Shown: piece after piece, positions 43,169 to 52,452 of the stretch
Position numbering within the stretch: position 1 is the first letter of the stretch
Layout of the letters: each line of letters starts with the position of its first letter
DNA from: Bacteroides cellulosilyticus DSM 14838
GTDB lineage: Bacteria > Bacteroidota > Bacteroidia > Bacteroidales > Bacteroidaceae
Assembly (NCBI RefSeq): GCF_000158035.1
Contig: NZ_EQ973489.1
Coordinates: 44,970-108,969 of the forward strand
Direction: 5' to 3'
Length of the DNA stretch: 64,000 bases
Notes under the pieces: generated by a model
Told to the model about the DNA's origin: nothing
The model's input: the letters and a program-made list of their open reading frames with translations, nothing else
The model's database searches: none
Translations under genes and position numbers: made by a program

Positions 43169-45397
43169 TCACTTTGTTGAAAGTTGTAAGACTAATTGAT
43201 CTTTGTCTACCTGTATGCAAGTTTTACCACCGGATTTTAAGGAACCGAATAAGATTTCGCGCATCAGGAGTGGTTTCAGATGCGAAGCTATCACACGGTC
43301 CATTTCGCGGGCGCCATATTCGGGCAGGAATCCACGTTGCAATAACCAGTTGCGGGCTTCCGGGCTCAGTTCCATCTCTATCTGGCGTGCGGCAAGCTTG
43401 CTGCTCAGTTCCCCAAGTTTCTTGTCGAGGATCAGTGAGGCCATTTCCTGACTCATATCGTGGAAAACGACAGTAGCGGACAGACGGTTGATAAACTCCG
43501 GTTTGAAGGTCTTCTTGACCTGTTTCAACATGGCTTCCCCGGCTGTAATCTGACTGCTGAATCCGATAGATGCCTGACGGGCAAATTGTGCACCGGCATT
43601 TGAAGTCATGATAAGTACAACGTGGCGGCAGTCGGCTTTTCGTCCTTTATTATCCGTGAGAACAGCATAGTCCATTACTTGTAGCAGAATATTGAACACA
43701 TCGGGATGGGCTTTCTCAATTTCATCAAGCAGCAGTACGCAGTTGGGAGTTTTGCGAATGGCATCGGTTAATAAACCACCGTCTTCATAGCCTACATATC
43801 CGGCGGGTGAACCGATTAATTTGGCTACGGTATGCTTTTCGGTATATTCGCTCATATCGAAACGTTGCAGGGAAATACCCAGTTCGGAGGCCAGCACTTT
43901 GGCTACTTCGGTTTTACCTACTCCGGTAGGACCGACGAAGAGCAGGCTTGCCAGCGGTTTGTTTTCATCCAGCAGTCCGGCTTTGGACATTTGTACGGCT
44001 TCCACCACTTGGCGCACTGCCTCTTCCTGGCCGTAAATTTTGGCACTGATACGTGCATGCAAAGTTTCCAGTGAGGTGGTATCTTCTTCTTTCATGGCGA
44101 GTGCATCTACTTTGCAGATACGGGCGAGTACATCGGTTATCAATGTCTTGTCTACAATTTGCTCTCCGGAAGGTATAGGGTGAATTTCGCGGTAAGCTCC
44201 TGCTTCATCCACCAGGTCGATAGCCTTGTCGGGCAGAAAGCGGTCGCTGATGTAGCGGACACTCGCTTTGACGGCGTAAGGGATTACATCAGGATGATAG
44301 GTTACTCCATGAAATTCTTCATATTTTTCTTTCAGTCCTTCTACAATATGGATGGTTTCCTCAATGCTTGGTTCAAGTATATCTATTTGTTGGAAGCGAC
44401 GCACCAATCCCTTGCTGCGGGCAAAGTAACGGTTGTATTCCTCGTAAGTAGTAGAGCCGATGAAACGGATGTCTCCGCTTTCCAGATAGGGTTTCAGCAT
44501 GTTGGATGCATCCATGGAACCGTCTCCTGTACGTCCGGCACCTATCAGATTGTGTATCTCGTCGATATAGATGATGGCACGTCCTTCATTACGAACACCT
44601 TCCATAATGGTTTTCAGGCGTTTTTCAAAGTCACCCCGGTATTGCGTACCTGCCAGTAGAGTACCTAAATCCAGTTCGTAGATACGGCAGTCGAGGAGTC
44701 GTTCGGGGACCTCACGTGCTTCGATGCGGGCAGCGAGTCCGTAAGCGAGGGAGGTTTTGCCAACGCCCGGTTCGCCTACATGCAACGGATTGTTTTTCTC
44801 TTTGCGACAGAGCACCTGAATGGTTCGTTCCAGTTCAGCTTCCCGTCCGATGAGTGGATTGTGGTCTTGCAGACAGTCATTCAGACAAGTTACAAAGTTT
44901 CGCCAGGGTTCGCTTTTTTCCTGTGGAGAGGTTTGCAGATCGTCTTCTTCCTCCACTTCTTCATATCGGGAGATGAGTTGGCTGATAAATTCGGGTAGAT
45001 CTTCTTCAAGAGCTTCTTTCAGGATATGGCATGCCCAGGAGTCCTTGAGCTGGAGCATGCTTTGCACTAGATGAGGGACGTTCAATGCTTCAGCACTTGA
45101 ATAGTCTATCATCAGATAGGCATGTTGTATCAGTTCGTTGAGCTGGGTTGAAACTTCCAGTTCATAATCCATGTCTGCGGGAACGCTTTCCAGTTCTTCC
45201 GTGAAATAATTCTCTAAAGAGAAAGCAAGTTCCTGGGTATCGCAGAAACACATATTTAAGGCACTGGCAAAAGGACTCTGTTCCAGAAATGCACTCAGCA
45301 AATGCTCAGGTGTGATAAATTCATGGCGATAAGATATCGCCTTTTTTTGTGCATAGGTGAATGCGCTGTTCACATGCACTGTATTTTGTATATCCAT
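43169..45397 (-). CDS. clpA: ATP-dependent Clp protease ATP-binding subunit ClpA
   Basis: 742 residues. The N-terminal Clp_N repeat domain (about 1-150), first AAA module with HVGEPGVGKTSLAYGLA and AIIYIDEIHNLIGAG, second module with LLFVGPTGVGKTEVAKVLA and LLLDEIEKAHPDVFNILLQVMD, no ClpB-type middle coiled coil. ClpA unfolds substrates into ClpP; the neighbouring ClpS docks on its N-domain. The ATG lies 16 bases beyond the clpS stop. Confidence 0.97.
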   Translation of the reverse strand: MDIQNTVHVNSAFTYAQKKAISYRHEFITPEHLLSAFLEQSPFASALNMCFCDTQELAFSLENYFTEELESVPADMDYELEVSTQLNELIQHAYLMIDYSSAEALNVPHLVQSMLQLKDSWACHILKEALEEDLPEFISQLISRYEEVEEEDDLQTSPQEKSEPWRNFVTCLNDCLQDHNPLIGREAELERTIQVLCRKEKNNPLHVGEPGVGKTSLAYGLAARIEAREVPERLLDCRIYELDLGTLLAGTQYRGDFEKRLKTIMEGVRNEGRAIIYIDEIHNLIGAGRTGDGSMDASNMLKPYLESGDIRFIGSTTYEEYNRYFARSKGLVRRFQQIDILEPSIEETIHIVEGLKEKYEEFHGVTYHPDVIPYAVKASVRYISDRFLPDKAIDLVDEAGAYREIHPIPSGEQIVDKTLITDVLARICKVDALAMKEEDTTSLETLHARISAKIYGQEEAVRQVVEAVQMSKAGLLDENKPLASLLFVGPTGVGKTEVAKVLASELGISLQRFDMSEYTEKHTVAKLIGSPAGYVGYEDGGLLTDAIRKTPNCVLLLDEIEKAHPDVFNILLQVMDYAVLTDNKGRKADCRHVVLIMTSNAGAQFARQASIGFSSQITAGEAMLKQVKKTFKPEFINRLSATVVFHDMSQEMASLILDKKLGELSSKLAARQIEMELSPEARNWLLQRGFLPEYGAREMDRVIASHLKPLLMREILFGSLKSGGKTCIQVDKDQLVLQLSTK

Positions 45398-45413
45398 AAT
45401 CTTCTCCTAATTC

Positions 45414-45722
45414 TTATTCTTCTTCCGGCGCAATGGTGAGCCGGAGTGGAAAATTCTCTTCGCGTGCCATACGGGTGGCTTTCTGTACTTTCGATTGTGC
45501 AATGTCGTATGTATAGATGCCTACCACTGCTGATTGACTCTTGTGTACCTGTAGCATCAGCGTTTCTGCTTCTGCTGCCGATTTAAAGAATATGGTAGTA
45601 AGTATCTTGACGACAAACTCCATCGTGGTGAAGTCATCGTTATAGATGATCACCTTGAAGTGCTGCGGTTCGCGTAGATCTGTACGTTCCTTTTCTTTGA
45701 AAGATGATTGTTGCTGTTCCAT
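45414..45722 (-). CDS. clpS: ClpS adaptor
   Basis: 102 residues. The core FKVIIYNDDFTTMEFVVKILTTIFFKSAAEAETLMLQVHKSQSAV (split here for reading) has the conserved N-D-D that binds N-degron residues and the M-x-VH segment contacting ClpA. The N-terminus is a disordered Gln/Lys/Glu tail as usual. It delivers N-end rule substrates to ClpA. A -7 box (TAAATTTG, 45731-45738 on the minus strand) lies just upstream, giving an almost leaderless transcript. Confidence 0.96.
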   Translation of the reverse strand: MEQQQSSFKEKERTDLREPQHFKVIIYNDDFTTMEFVVKILTTIFFKSAAEAETLMLQVHKSQSAVVGIYTYDIAQSKVQKATRMAREENFPLRLTIAPEEE

Positions 45723-46094
45723 AATGGGGGCAAATTTATAAAAAAAGAGGCAGATTTGTCTGTTATGGAGTCAGTAAAAACATACCGGATTTGATCAGGT
45801 TAAGAGAATACACTATATTGGGAATGATTTGCAAAATGACAAAATGTAAATTCTAACGCCTTAGAATCTTTCCTTTTCGTACCAATTACTATGGTGGACG
45901 AAAAGATGCAGAGAATGTTTGATGGAGTGATACTAAATGGTAGTAATTGATGAGGAAATGAGATTTTAAGATTATAGAATCCTTAAATGGAAGATGTTTT
46001 GGAATCTGTTTTCCGGATATTCTTTATAAATGTTACTTTTTCTTAGTGGTCGTTTCTCTTCGAAATAGAATAAATATCATGTGTTTTTTAGAAG

Positions 46095-46291
46095 GGTGAC
46101 GCCCTTTGTGAGTGATGGCGTCACCCTTTAGTTATTATGGTGTCACCTTTTGGAGCAAAGGGTGTAGCCTTGGCAAATGAGACTTACTTTTTTAGGGAAG
46201 AAAGACCGTGCGATTGGTCTGAATAGATGGTCGGTTTAGGATAAATGAACCATCTGTTTGCTCTGGATAGATGATGTAAATCTTCAAAACA
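46095..46291. repeat. Degenerate tandem array with 22-bp period, two sequence families
   Basis: Family one starts at 46095, 46117, 46139 and 46161, each 22 bases, with GGTGACGCCCTTT, GGCGTCACCCTTT, GGTGTCACCTTTT and GGTGTAGCCTTGG; the GGYG-W-CRCC core is palindromic. After a 21-base spacer, a weaker second family runs from 46204, 46226, 46248 and 46270 (GATGGTCGG and AACCATCTG in alternating orientation). The outer 12-mers of family one also pair as a hairpin (46092-46103 with 46117-46128). Confidence 0.72.
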
Positions 46292-46594
46292 GTGGTTGTA
46301 ATATTCTGGAAGCGTAGCTTTGATTGAAGTGTCTGTTAGCGATAATGAGGAAAATGGATTTTTTATCTTGCAAAATATAATATAAGGTATCAGTTTGATA
46401 AAATAATTTGGAATGTGTTCGCTTCTTACCTGGATTGTATCTGAGACGTAGTTGCTCGATTATCTTTCAGCTTCTATCATATTTAGGTAAAGTTGTCTGT
46501 CTGGAGTATAGGAACTTTTAACTTATAAAAACAGGTTTGCGCAAAATGAAGACTTTCCTACGTAAAAGGAGTACAGAAATCGTGTGTACTTGCC

Positions 46595-46602
46595 TACATT
46601 TG
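46595..46602 (+). promoter_or_regulatory. -7 promoter box of the second SusCD operon
   Basis: TACATTTG, with no TTTG at the -33 position, as expected for a promoter needing an activator. It leaves a leader of about 75 bases before the ATG at 46685. Confidence 0.5.
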
Positions 46603-46684
46603 TCAATGTGAAAGACATCAGACTTATATAAGTCTCCGGGCTAACCAACCGGAATAATATTATGAATCACTAAATTTGTATCTT

Positions 46685-49600
46685 ATGCAATGGAAAAAGA
46701 ACCAATCTGATTTGCAGGAAAATGTATCTGTTCGGGTACCTTTTTTATCTGTATGTTTTTTGTTGCTCTTGGTTTGTATGGGCGTTACGGCACAAACAAA
46801 TTACAAAATCTCAGGTACGGTGGTTGCTGCTAAAGACAGTGAGCCGCTGATCGGCGTAAATGTTCTTCAAAAGGGGACGACTAACGGGACAGTTACGGAT
46901 ATAGATGGAAATTTTATTTTATCTGTTCCTTTGCCGTGTGAACTCTCTATCACTTATGTGGGATATTTGGGACAATCTGTTAAAGTAAGTTCTGCCACGA
47001 CTCCTTTGAAAATTGCATTAGAGGAGGACAGTGAAATGCTGGATGAAGTGGTAGTGGTTGGTTATGGAGTACAGAAAAAGAAATTAGTGACAGGAGCTAC
47101 TGTTCAGGTAAAAGGTGATAATATAGCCAAACTGAACACAGTGAATGCTTTGGGGGCTCTTCAAAGCCAAACTCCAGGTGTGAATATAACGCAGAGTTCG
47201 GGGATGCCCGGTGAAGGTTTTAAAGTAACTATCCGTGGTTTGGGAACAACAGGTTCAGCTTCACCTCTTTATATTATAGATGGTATGCCGGGAGGAGATA
47301 TTAATAACCTGAACCCTACCGATATAGAATCTATTGATGTGCTGAAAGATGCTGCTTCGGCTGCCATTTATGGTTCACGTGCTGCCAATGGCGTGATTCT
47401 GGTGACTACGAAACAAGGACATACCGGTAAAGCGGAAATATCTTATGATGGATATTATGGTGTGCAGAATGTCTATCGTATGCCTGATGTATTGAATGCA
47501 CAGGAATTTGCAATGATTATGAGTGAGGCACGTATGATGGATGGCTTACCTGATTATGATTATGCGTCGCTGGTTCCTGATTGGGAAGCTATAAAGAATG
47601 GAACTTGGAAAGGGACCAATTGGTTGGATGAATCACGGAATGAGAATGCACCGATACAGAATCATGCCCTGAATATTACCGGAGGTACGGAACAGTCTGT
47701 TTATTCTATCGGATTGGCATATACTAATCAGGAAGGTATTCTTGGAGCACCGTCACAACCTGAATATACCCGATATACAGCACGTATCAATTCCGAACAT
47801 ACCTTGTATCGTAAAGGAAAACTGGATATCATTAAGGTAGGTGAAAATCTGACCTACTCGTATTCTGAAAGAAACGGTATTGCCATTGATGATACTTGGA
47901 GTAATGACATTCGTAATATGTTGCATGCTAATCCTTTTTTACCGAACAAGGATGAAAATGGTAATTATCATTATGCCATTCCATGGGAAATACGTGAAGC
48001 TAATCCCATTGGACAGATGTATTATGCAAATGGGCAGAATATAAGCAAATCTCACGCATTACAAGGGAATATTTTTCTGACTATTCAACCGATAACCGGA
48101 TTAAAACTTAAATCAAATTTTGGCTATACGTTTTATGCGGATAACAGTCGTAATTTTACCCCTGTCTATAAGCTGGCAAGCAATACTTTCAATGATAATA
48201 ATAGTGTAAGCCAAGAGATGACTATGGGTGGCAACCTTATGTGGGAAAATACGGTAACGTATGATTTCAAGTTGGATAATCACAGTTTCGGTGTATTGAT
48301 AGGTCAATCTATAGAAAAGCATGGCTTGGGTGATACGTTGGGTGGAAGTAACATCAACTCTATCTTTGACGACTTCAAGCATGCCTACCTGAGTAATACG
48401 CCCACTATCACTAATCGTACCAGCCTTTATGGATATCCATGGGGCAAGGAAGCGCTGGCTTCTTTTTTTGGTAGAGTGAATTATGATTATGCTAACAAGT
48501 ATATGGCGACTGCGGTGTTACGTATTGATGGATCTTCTAAGTTTGCCCGTGGACACCGGTGGGGATATTTCCCGTCTGTATCTGCTGGTTGGGCCATTTC
48601 GGAAGAGGCGTTCATGGAGTCTGCCAAGTCTTGGATGGATTTTCTGAAAATACGTGCCAGTTGGGGACAGAATGGTAATCAGGAGATTGACGGCTTTCAA
48701 TATCTTTCAACGATTGCGTTTGGGGGCGCGGATTATACTTTCGGACCGGATAAGTCGATTCTGACACCCGGAGGCTATCCTGATATTTTGGCTAATCCGG
48801 ATGTTACCTGGGAGACTTCCGAGCAGTTGGACTTTGGGCTGGATGCGCGTTTTCTGAATAATCGTCTGGGACTGAATTTTGATTATTATATTAAAGATAC
48901 GAAAGACTGGCTACTTGTTGCACCGATGCTGGATTCTTTTGGTACAGGAGCCCCGTTTGTGAATGGTGGTGATGTGCGCAACCAGGGGTACGAAATATCA
49001 CTGAATTGGAATGATCATATTTCGGGCTTTGAATATAGTGCTACTCTTAATTTAGCACACAATAAAAATGAGGTAACGCGCATTGCCAATGCGGAAGGTA
49101 TTATTCATGGGGACCCGGATGTATTGAGTAACCAAACTACAGAAATGTATCGTGCGCAAGTAGGCTATCCCATTGGATATTTCTATGGCTATTCTACAGA
49201 TGGAGTGTTCCAATCGGAAAAACAGATTGCTAACTATAAAGGTGCTAAATTGGATGGGACAAAACCGGGGGATGTAATCTGGGTAGACCGCGATCATAAT
49301 GGTGTGATTGATGATGGGGATCAGGGTATGATAGGCGATCCCAATCCTGATTATAATCTGGGATTGAGCTTGACCGCATCCTATAAAGGTTTTGATATAA
49401 GTATGACCATGAATGGTGTATTTGGAAATCAAATAATGAAATCTTATCGTTCTTATGTAGATTACACACGCCAGAACTATACATCTGATATATTTGGCCG
49501 TTGGCATGGTGAAGGTACATCCAATAGATTACCTCGTCTGACGTCGGGTACTCATTCTAACTGGCAGTATGTTTCGGATCTCTATATGGAAGATGGAGAT

Positions 49601-49837
49601 TATTTCCGGATGCAGAATCTGACAATAGGTTATGACTTCAAGAAATTATTTAAAAATCTGCCGTTGAAACAACTTCGTTTGTATGTGGCAGCACAGAACT
49701 TGTTTACTATAACCGGTTACTCGGGTATGGATCCTGAAGTGGGTTATGGTGGTTATCAAAATTGGGTGTCTGGGATTGACTTAGGCTTTTATCCCAGTCC
49801 GCGAACCTATATGGTAGGGGCAAATATTAAATTTTAA
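46685..49837 (+). CDS. SusC/RagA-type TonB-dependent transporter
   Basis: 1,050 residues from ATG 46685; an in-frame TTG nine bases earlier is not needed. Signal segment VPFLSVCFLLLLVCMGVTAQ, N-terminal domain (YKISGTVVAAKDSEPLIGVNVLQKGTTNGTV split), DEVVVVGYGVQKKKLVTGA, plug with LNPTDIESIDVLKDAASAAIYGSRAANGVI, barrel ending TYMVGANIKF. It is the outer-membrane importer of this polysaccharide utilization locus. susD follows after 12 bases. Confidence 0.95.
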   Translation: MQWKKNQSDLQENVSVRVPFLSVCFLLLLVCMGVTAQTNYKISGTVVAAKDSEPLIGVNVLQKGTTNGTVTDIDGNFILSVPLPCELSITYVGYLGQSVKVSSATTPLKIALEEDSEMLDEVVVVGYGVQKKKLVTGATVQVKGDNIAKLNTVNALGALQSQTPGVNITQSSGMPGEGFKVTIRGLGTTGSASPLYIIDGMPGGDINNLNPTDIESIDVLKDAASAAIYGSRAANGVILVTTKQGHTGKAEISYDGYYGVQNVYRMPDVLNAQEFAMIMSEARMMDGLPDYDYASLVPDWEAIKNGTWKGTNWLDESRNENAPIQNHALNITGGTEQSVYSIGLAYTNQEGILGAPSQPEYTRYTARINSEHTLYRKGKLDIIKVGENLTYSYSERNGIAIDDTWSNDIRNMLHANPFLPNKDENGNYHYAIPWEIREANPIGQMYYANGQNISKSHALQGNIFLTIQPITGLKLKSNFGYTFYADNSRNFTPVYKLASNTFNDNNSVSQEMTMGGNLMWENTVTYDFKLDNHSFGVLIGQSIEKHGLGDTLGGSNINSIFDDFKHAYLSNTPTITNRTSLYGYPWGKEALASFFGRVNYDYANKYMATAVLRIDGSSKFARGHRWGYFPSVSAGWAISEEAFMESAKSWMDFLKIRASWGQNGNQEIDGFQYLSTIAFGGADYTFGPDKSILTPGGYPDILANPDVTWETSEQLDFGLDARFLNNRLGLNFDYYIKDTKDWLLVAPMLDSFGTGAPFVNGGDVRNQGYEISLNWNDHISGFEYSATLNLAHNKNEVTRIANAEGIIHGDPDVLSNQTTEMYRAQVGYPIGYFYGYSTDGVFQSEKQIANYKGAKLDGTKPGDVIWVDRDHNGVIDDGDQGMIGDPNPDYNLGLSLTASYKGFDISMTMNGVFGNQIMKSYRSYVDYTRQNYTSDIFGRWHGEGTSNRLPRLTSGTHSNWQYVSDLYMEDGDYFRMQNLTIGYDFKKLFKNLPLKQLRLYVAAQNLFTITGYSGMDPEVGYGGYQNWVSGIDLGFYPSPRTYMVGANIKF

Positions 49838-49849
49838 AAGAGAAGTAGT

Positions 49850-51526
49850 ATGAAAAAAATATGGATATTTTCGATAGTAGCCCTTTTCTTTATGGGCTGT
49901 GAGGGTTTTCTTGATACTGAGAATCTGACCAAAAAGGACAACTCCAATTTTCCTAAAACTTCGGGAGATGCAGAAACTGCATTGACAGGTATATATGCAT
50001 TACTTCGTGAAATGACTCCGGGTGAGGATGGACAAGGTTTCTTTCTGACAGCTGAATTACTTTCTGACGATCGCTTCGGTGGTGGTGGTCCGGATGACAG
50101 ACGCATGCATGCTGTGGATCGGTTGAAGAAAGTTGATGAAAACATGTTTTCTGATGTTTGGAAACAAGATTATCGGGCTATTTATCGTAGTAATATGTTA
50201 TTGAACTCATTGGATGGTATTAGTTGGGAGAGCCAGGAAACCCGTAATAAGATTGAGGGGCAAGCACATTTTTTGCGTGCTTATTTTTACTTCGATTTAT
50301 GTCGGCTGTTTGGTACTGTTCCTTTACTTACAACTTCTGAACCTGAGAATGTGCCTCGCGCTACTGCGGAAGAGTTGTATGCACAGATTGCATTTGATTT
50401 GAAAACAGCTATAGAAAAATTACCTTCTGTTAAATATAGTGCTGCCAATAATTCTGAGTTGGGACGGGCTACCAAATGGGCGGCTGAAGCATTACTGGCG
50501 CGTGCTTATTTGTTCTATACCGGTTATTATCAGCAGGAAAGTATGCCATTGCCGGATAACAGTACTTTATCCAGAACCGATGTCATCACGTATTTGGATG
50601 ATTGCATTAACAACAGTGGACATGACTTGATAGGTGATTTCAGAAATTTGTGGCCTTATAGCAATGTTTATACCAAGAAAGATTATAAATATGCACAAGA
50701 TAATGATTTGCACTGGATAGGGGAAGATGGGGCCAATGTGGAGACTGTTTTTGCTATCCGCTATTCAGCAAAGGCCACTTGGGATAACCCTTGGTATAAC
50801 AATGAGGTTTGTCTTTATTCATCTCCCCGAGAGCCGGCAAATTTGGATGATATTTTTCCCTTTGGAATTGGTTGGGGAATAGGAACGGTGAACTCAAGAT
50901 TATGGGAATCATGGCCTTCGAAGGATATTCGTCGTGAGGCATCTATTTTGAGTGTGGAAAAGGAAATGCCCGACTATGGCTGGGGATGTGATAAGCAGAT
51001 GAATGAAACCGGTTATTGGCAGAAAAAGTATATGGCTGTCAATGCTTATAATGAAGATGGAGAGAGTGTAAACTATAGCCGTATTCTCTATCCGGAAATT
51101 GATTCGGATTATCAGTTGAATAATACGCAGGATTTGGTAATTATCCGTTTTGCTGATGTATTGTTGATGGCTGCCGAACTGAAACGGGATGCAGCTCCGA
51201 TGAATCGTGTGCGTGCGAGAGTAGGATTAGATCCTGTTACCTATTCGGATGAAGCATTACGTGATGAACGGCATTGGGAACTTGCTTTTGAGGGTTTACG
51301 GTATTATGATTTGCTTCGTTGGGGTATTGCGGCAGAAGTTTTAAGTCAGCAAAATGGAGTGAAAGTACTGGATAATATGGTCGAGACCCGTATGGATATG
51401 GGAGATATAGCACAAAGACTTCAAGCTACCAAGGGATTGATGCCATTGCCTAAGACACAGATTGACTTGTCTGCCGGTATATTGGAACAAAATCCGGGCT
51501 GGGGAAATGAGAGTAATATGAATTAA
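49850..51526 (+). CDS. SusD/RagB-type outer-membrane lipoprotein
   Basis: 558 residues, lipoprotein signal MKKIWIFSIVALFFMGC. SusD scaffold is seen in NMLLNSLDGISWESQETR, AHFLRAYFYFDLCRLFGTVPL and IIRFADVLLMAAELKRDAAPMNRVR; C-terminal LMPLPKTQIDLSAGILEQNPGW is diagnostic. It partners the preceding SusC. Its stop shares a base with an ATG (TAATG at 51524-51528), hinting at coupling with the next lipoprotein. Confidence 0.95.
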   Translation: MKKIWIFSIVALFFMGCEGFLDTENLTKKDNSNFPKTSGDAETALTGIYALLREMTPGEDGQGFFLTAELLSDDRFGGGGPDDRRMHAVDRLKKVDENMFSDVWKQDYRAIYRSNMLLNSLDGISWESQETRNKIEGQAHFLRAYFYFDLCRLFGTVPLLTTSEPENVPRATAEELYAQIAFDLKTAIEKLPSVKYSAANNSELGRATKWAAEALLARAYLFYTGYYQQESMPLPDNSTLSRTDVITYLDDCINNSGHDLIGDFRNLWPYSNVYTKKDYKYAQDNDLHWIGEDGANVETVFAIRYSAKATWDNPWYNNEVCLYSSPREPANLDDIFPFGIGWGIGTVNSRLWESWPSKDIRREASILSVEKEMPDYGWGCDKQMNETGYWQKKYMAVNAYNEDGESVNYSRILYPEIDSDYQLNNTQDLVIIRFADVLLMAAELKRDAAPMNRVRARVGLDPVTYSDEALRDERHWELAFEGLRYYDLLRWGIAAEVLSQQNGVKVLDNMVETRMDMGDIAQRLQATKGLMPLPKTQIDLSAGILEQNPGWGNESNMN

Positions 51527-51546
51527 TGATTTTAAAATTTTCGGAT

Positions 51547-52362
51547 ATGAAGAATATAGCGATAGGAATTTTATCGATATGGCTGCTGGCAGCATGCGAT
51601 CCGGTGGTTGATAATAAGGAAATGGGAGGTATTGTTAGTGAAAGTGAATTGAAACTGGATGTGCATGCTACTACAGATGGTGGAAATGAGATCATCATGA
51701 CCAATAATACACCTGGTGTAGGTAGCTATTGGGATCATATTACAGGTATATCTACTCAGCAGACCGCTACGGCGGCATTACCCTTTCTGGGCGAACAAAC
51801 TATTAAGTTCATTGGCTTTTGTGATGGAGGGCAAGTGATTGCTACCCGGACAGTGACTATTAAACAAATCGACCATCCTGTAGCTGAAGAATGGGGACTT
51901 TTGGCCGGTTCCGGAACTAATGGTAAAGCGTGGGTCTGGAATTTGGAAGACTACGATGCAGTATATGGTACAGGTGGTTGGTTGACAGAACTTGAACCGA
52001 GTTGGGACGTAACACCTGTTGAGGAGTTGGAGGATTTGGACTGTGAATTGATTTTCGATCTGAATGGTGGTCCGAATCTGACTAAGATAGATGCAGATGG
52101 GAATATCCTGGAAAAAGGGCGGTTTGCCTTTGATATGTCGGCTGTTAAGAATAATCCGGATAATGGTGAACAATGGTCTATCGGTCAGCTAAAGTTGACA
52201 GGTGTATCAGTGTTAAGTGGACATGCCTTTTATGATGATTCCAATATAATTACTACATTTGAGATTCTGGAATTGACGGATGATACAATGGTACTGTGTT
52301 GGAATCCTTCTGATGCTGAAGCATGGACTGATGCCACCTTCTGGTGCCTTAGAAAAAAATAA
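51547..52362 (+). CDS. Surface lipoprotein of the utilization locus (SusE-position)
   Basis: 271 residues from ATG 51547, giving a 17-residue signal MKNIAIGILSIWLLAAC with a good lipobox; an alternative ATG at 51526 overlaps the susD stop. The mature part is beta-rich with an immunoglobulin/PKD-like start (TTDGGNEIIMTNNTPGVGSYWD) and a Trp-rich C-terminal half (AWVWNLEDYDAVYG, CWNPSDAEAWTDATFWCLRKK) as in carbohydrate-binding folds. Position after susD and the lipobox point to a surface glycan-binding protein; no family is recognised with certainty. Confidence 0.75.
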   Translation: MKNIAIGILSIWLLAACDPVVDNKEMGGIVSESELKLDVHATTDGGNEIIMTNNTPGVGSYWDHITGISTQQTATAALPFLGEQTIKFIGFCDGGQVIATRTVTIKQIDHPVAEEWGLLAGSGTNGKAWVWNLEDYDAVYGTGGWLTELEPSWDVTPVEELEDLDCELIFDLNGGPNLTKIDADGNILEKGRFAFDMSAVKNNPDNGEQWSIGQLKLTGVSVLSGHAFYDDSNIITTFEILELTDDTMVLCWNPSDAEAWTDATFWCLRKK

Positions 52363-52452
52363 CTTTAACACGCACAGTAAGACAGGTGAAAGGCAGGGAA
52401 CTCCCCCCTTTGATGTTCTCTGCCTGCCTTTCTTGAGTATAAATTATCGGAA

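Larger units (their letters stand above)
45723..46684. other. 950-bp intergenic region with repeats and promoters
   Basis: No coding potential is evident. It contains the clpS -7 box (45731-45738); the palindrome ATTCTAA/TTAGAAT (45850-45867); a long imperfect hairpin, CTTTTCGTACCA (45873-45884) against TGGT...ACGAAAAG (45892-45905); CAATTACTA repeated inverted as TAGTAATTG some 55 bases on; the 22-base-period array 46095-46291; and a -7 box TACATTTG at 46595-46602 serving the SusC gene. Confidence 0.6.

Noticed and set aside
46676..46684. TTG start of the second SusC gene
   Set aside because: ATG 46685 is in frame three codons on and gives a normal signal peptide.
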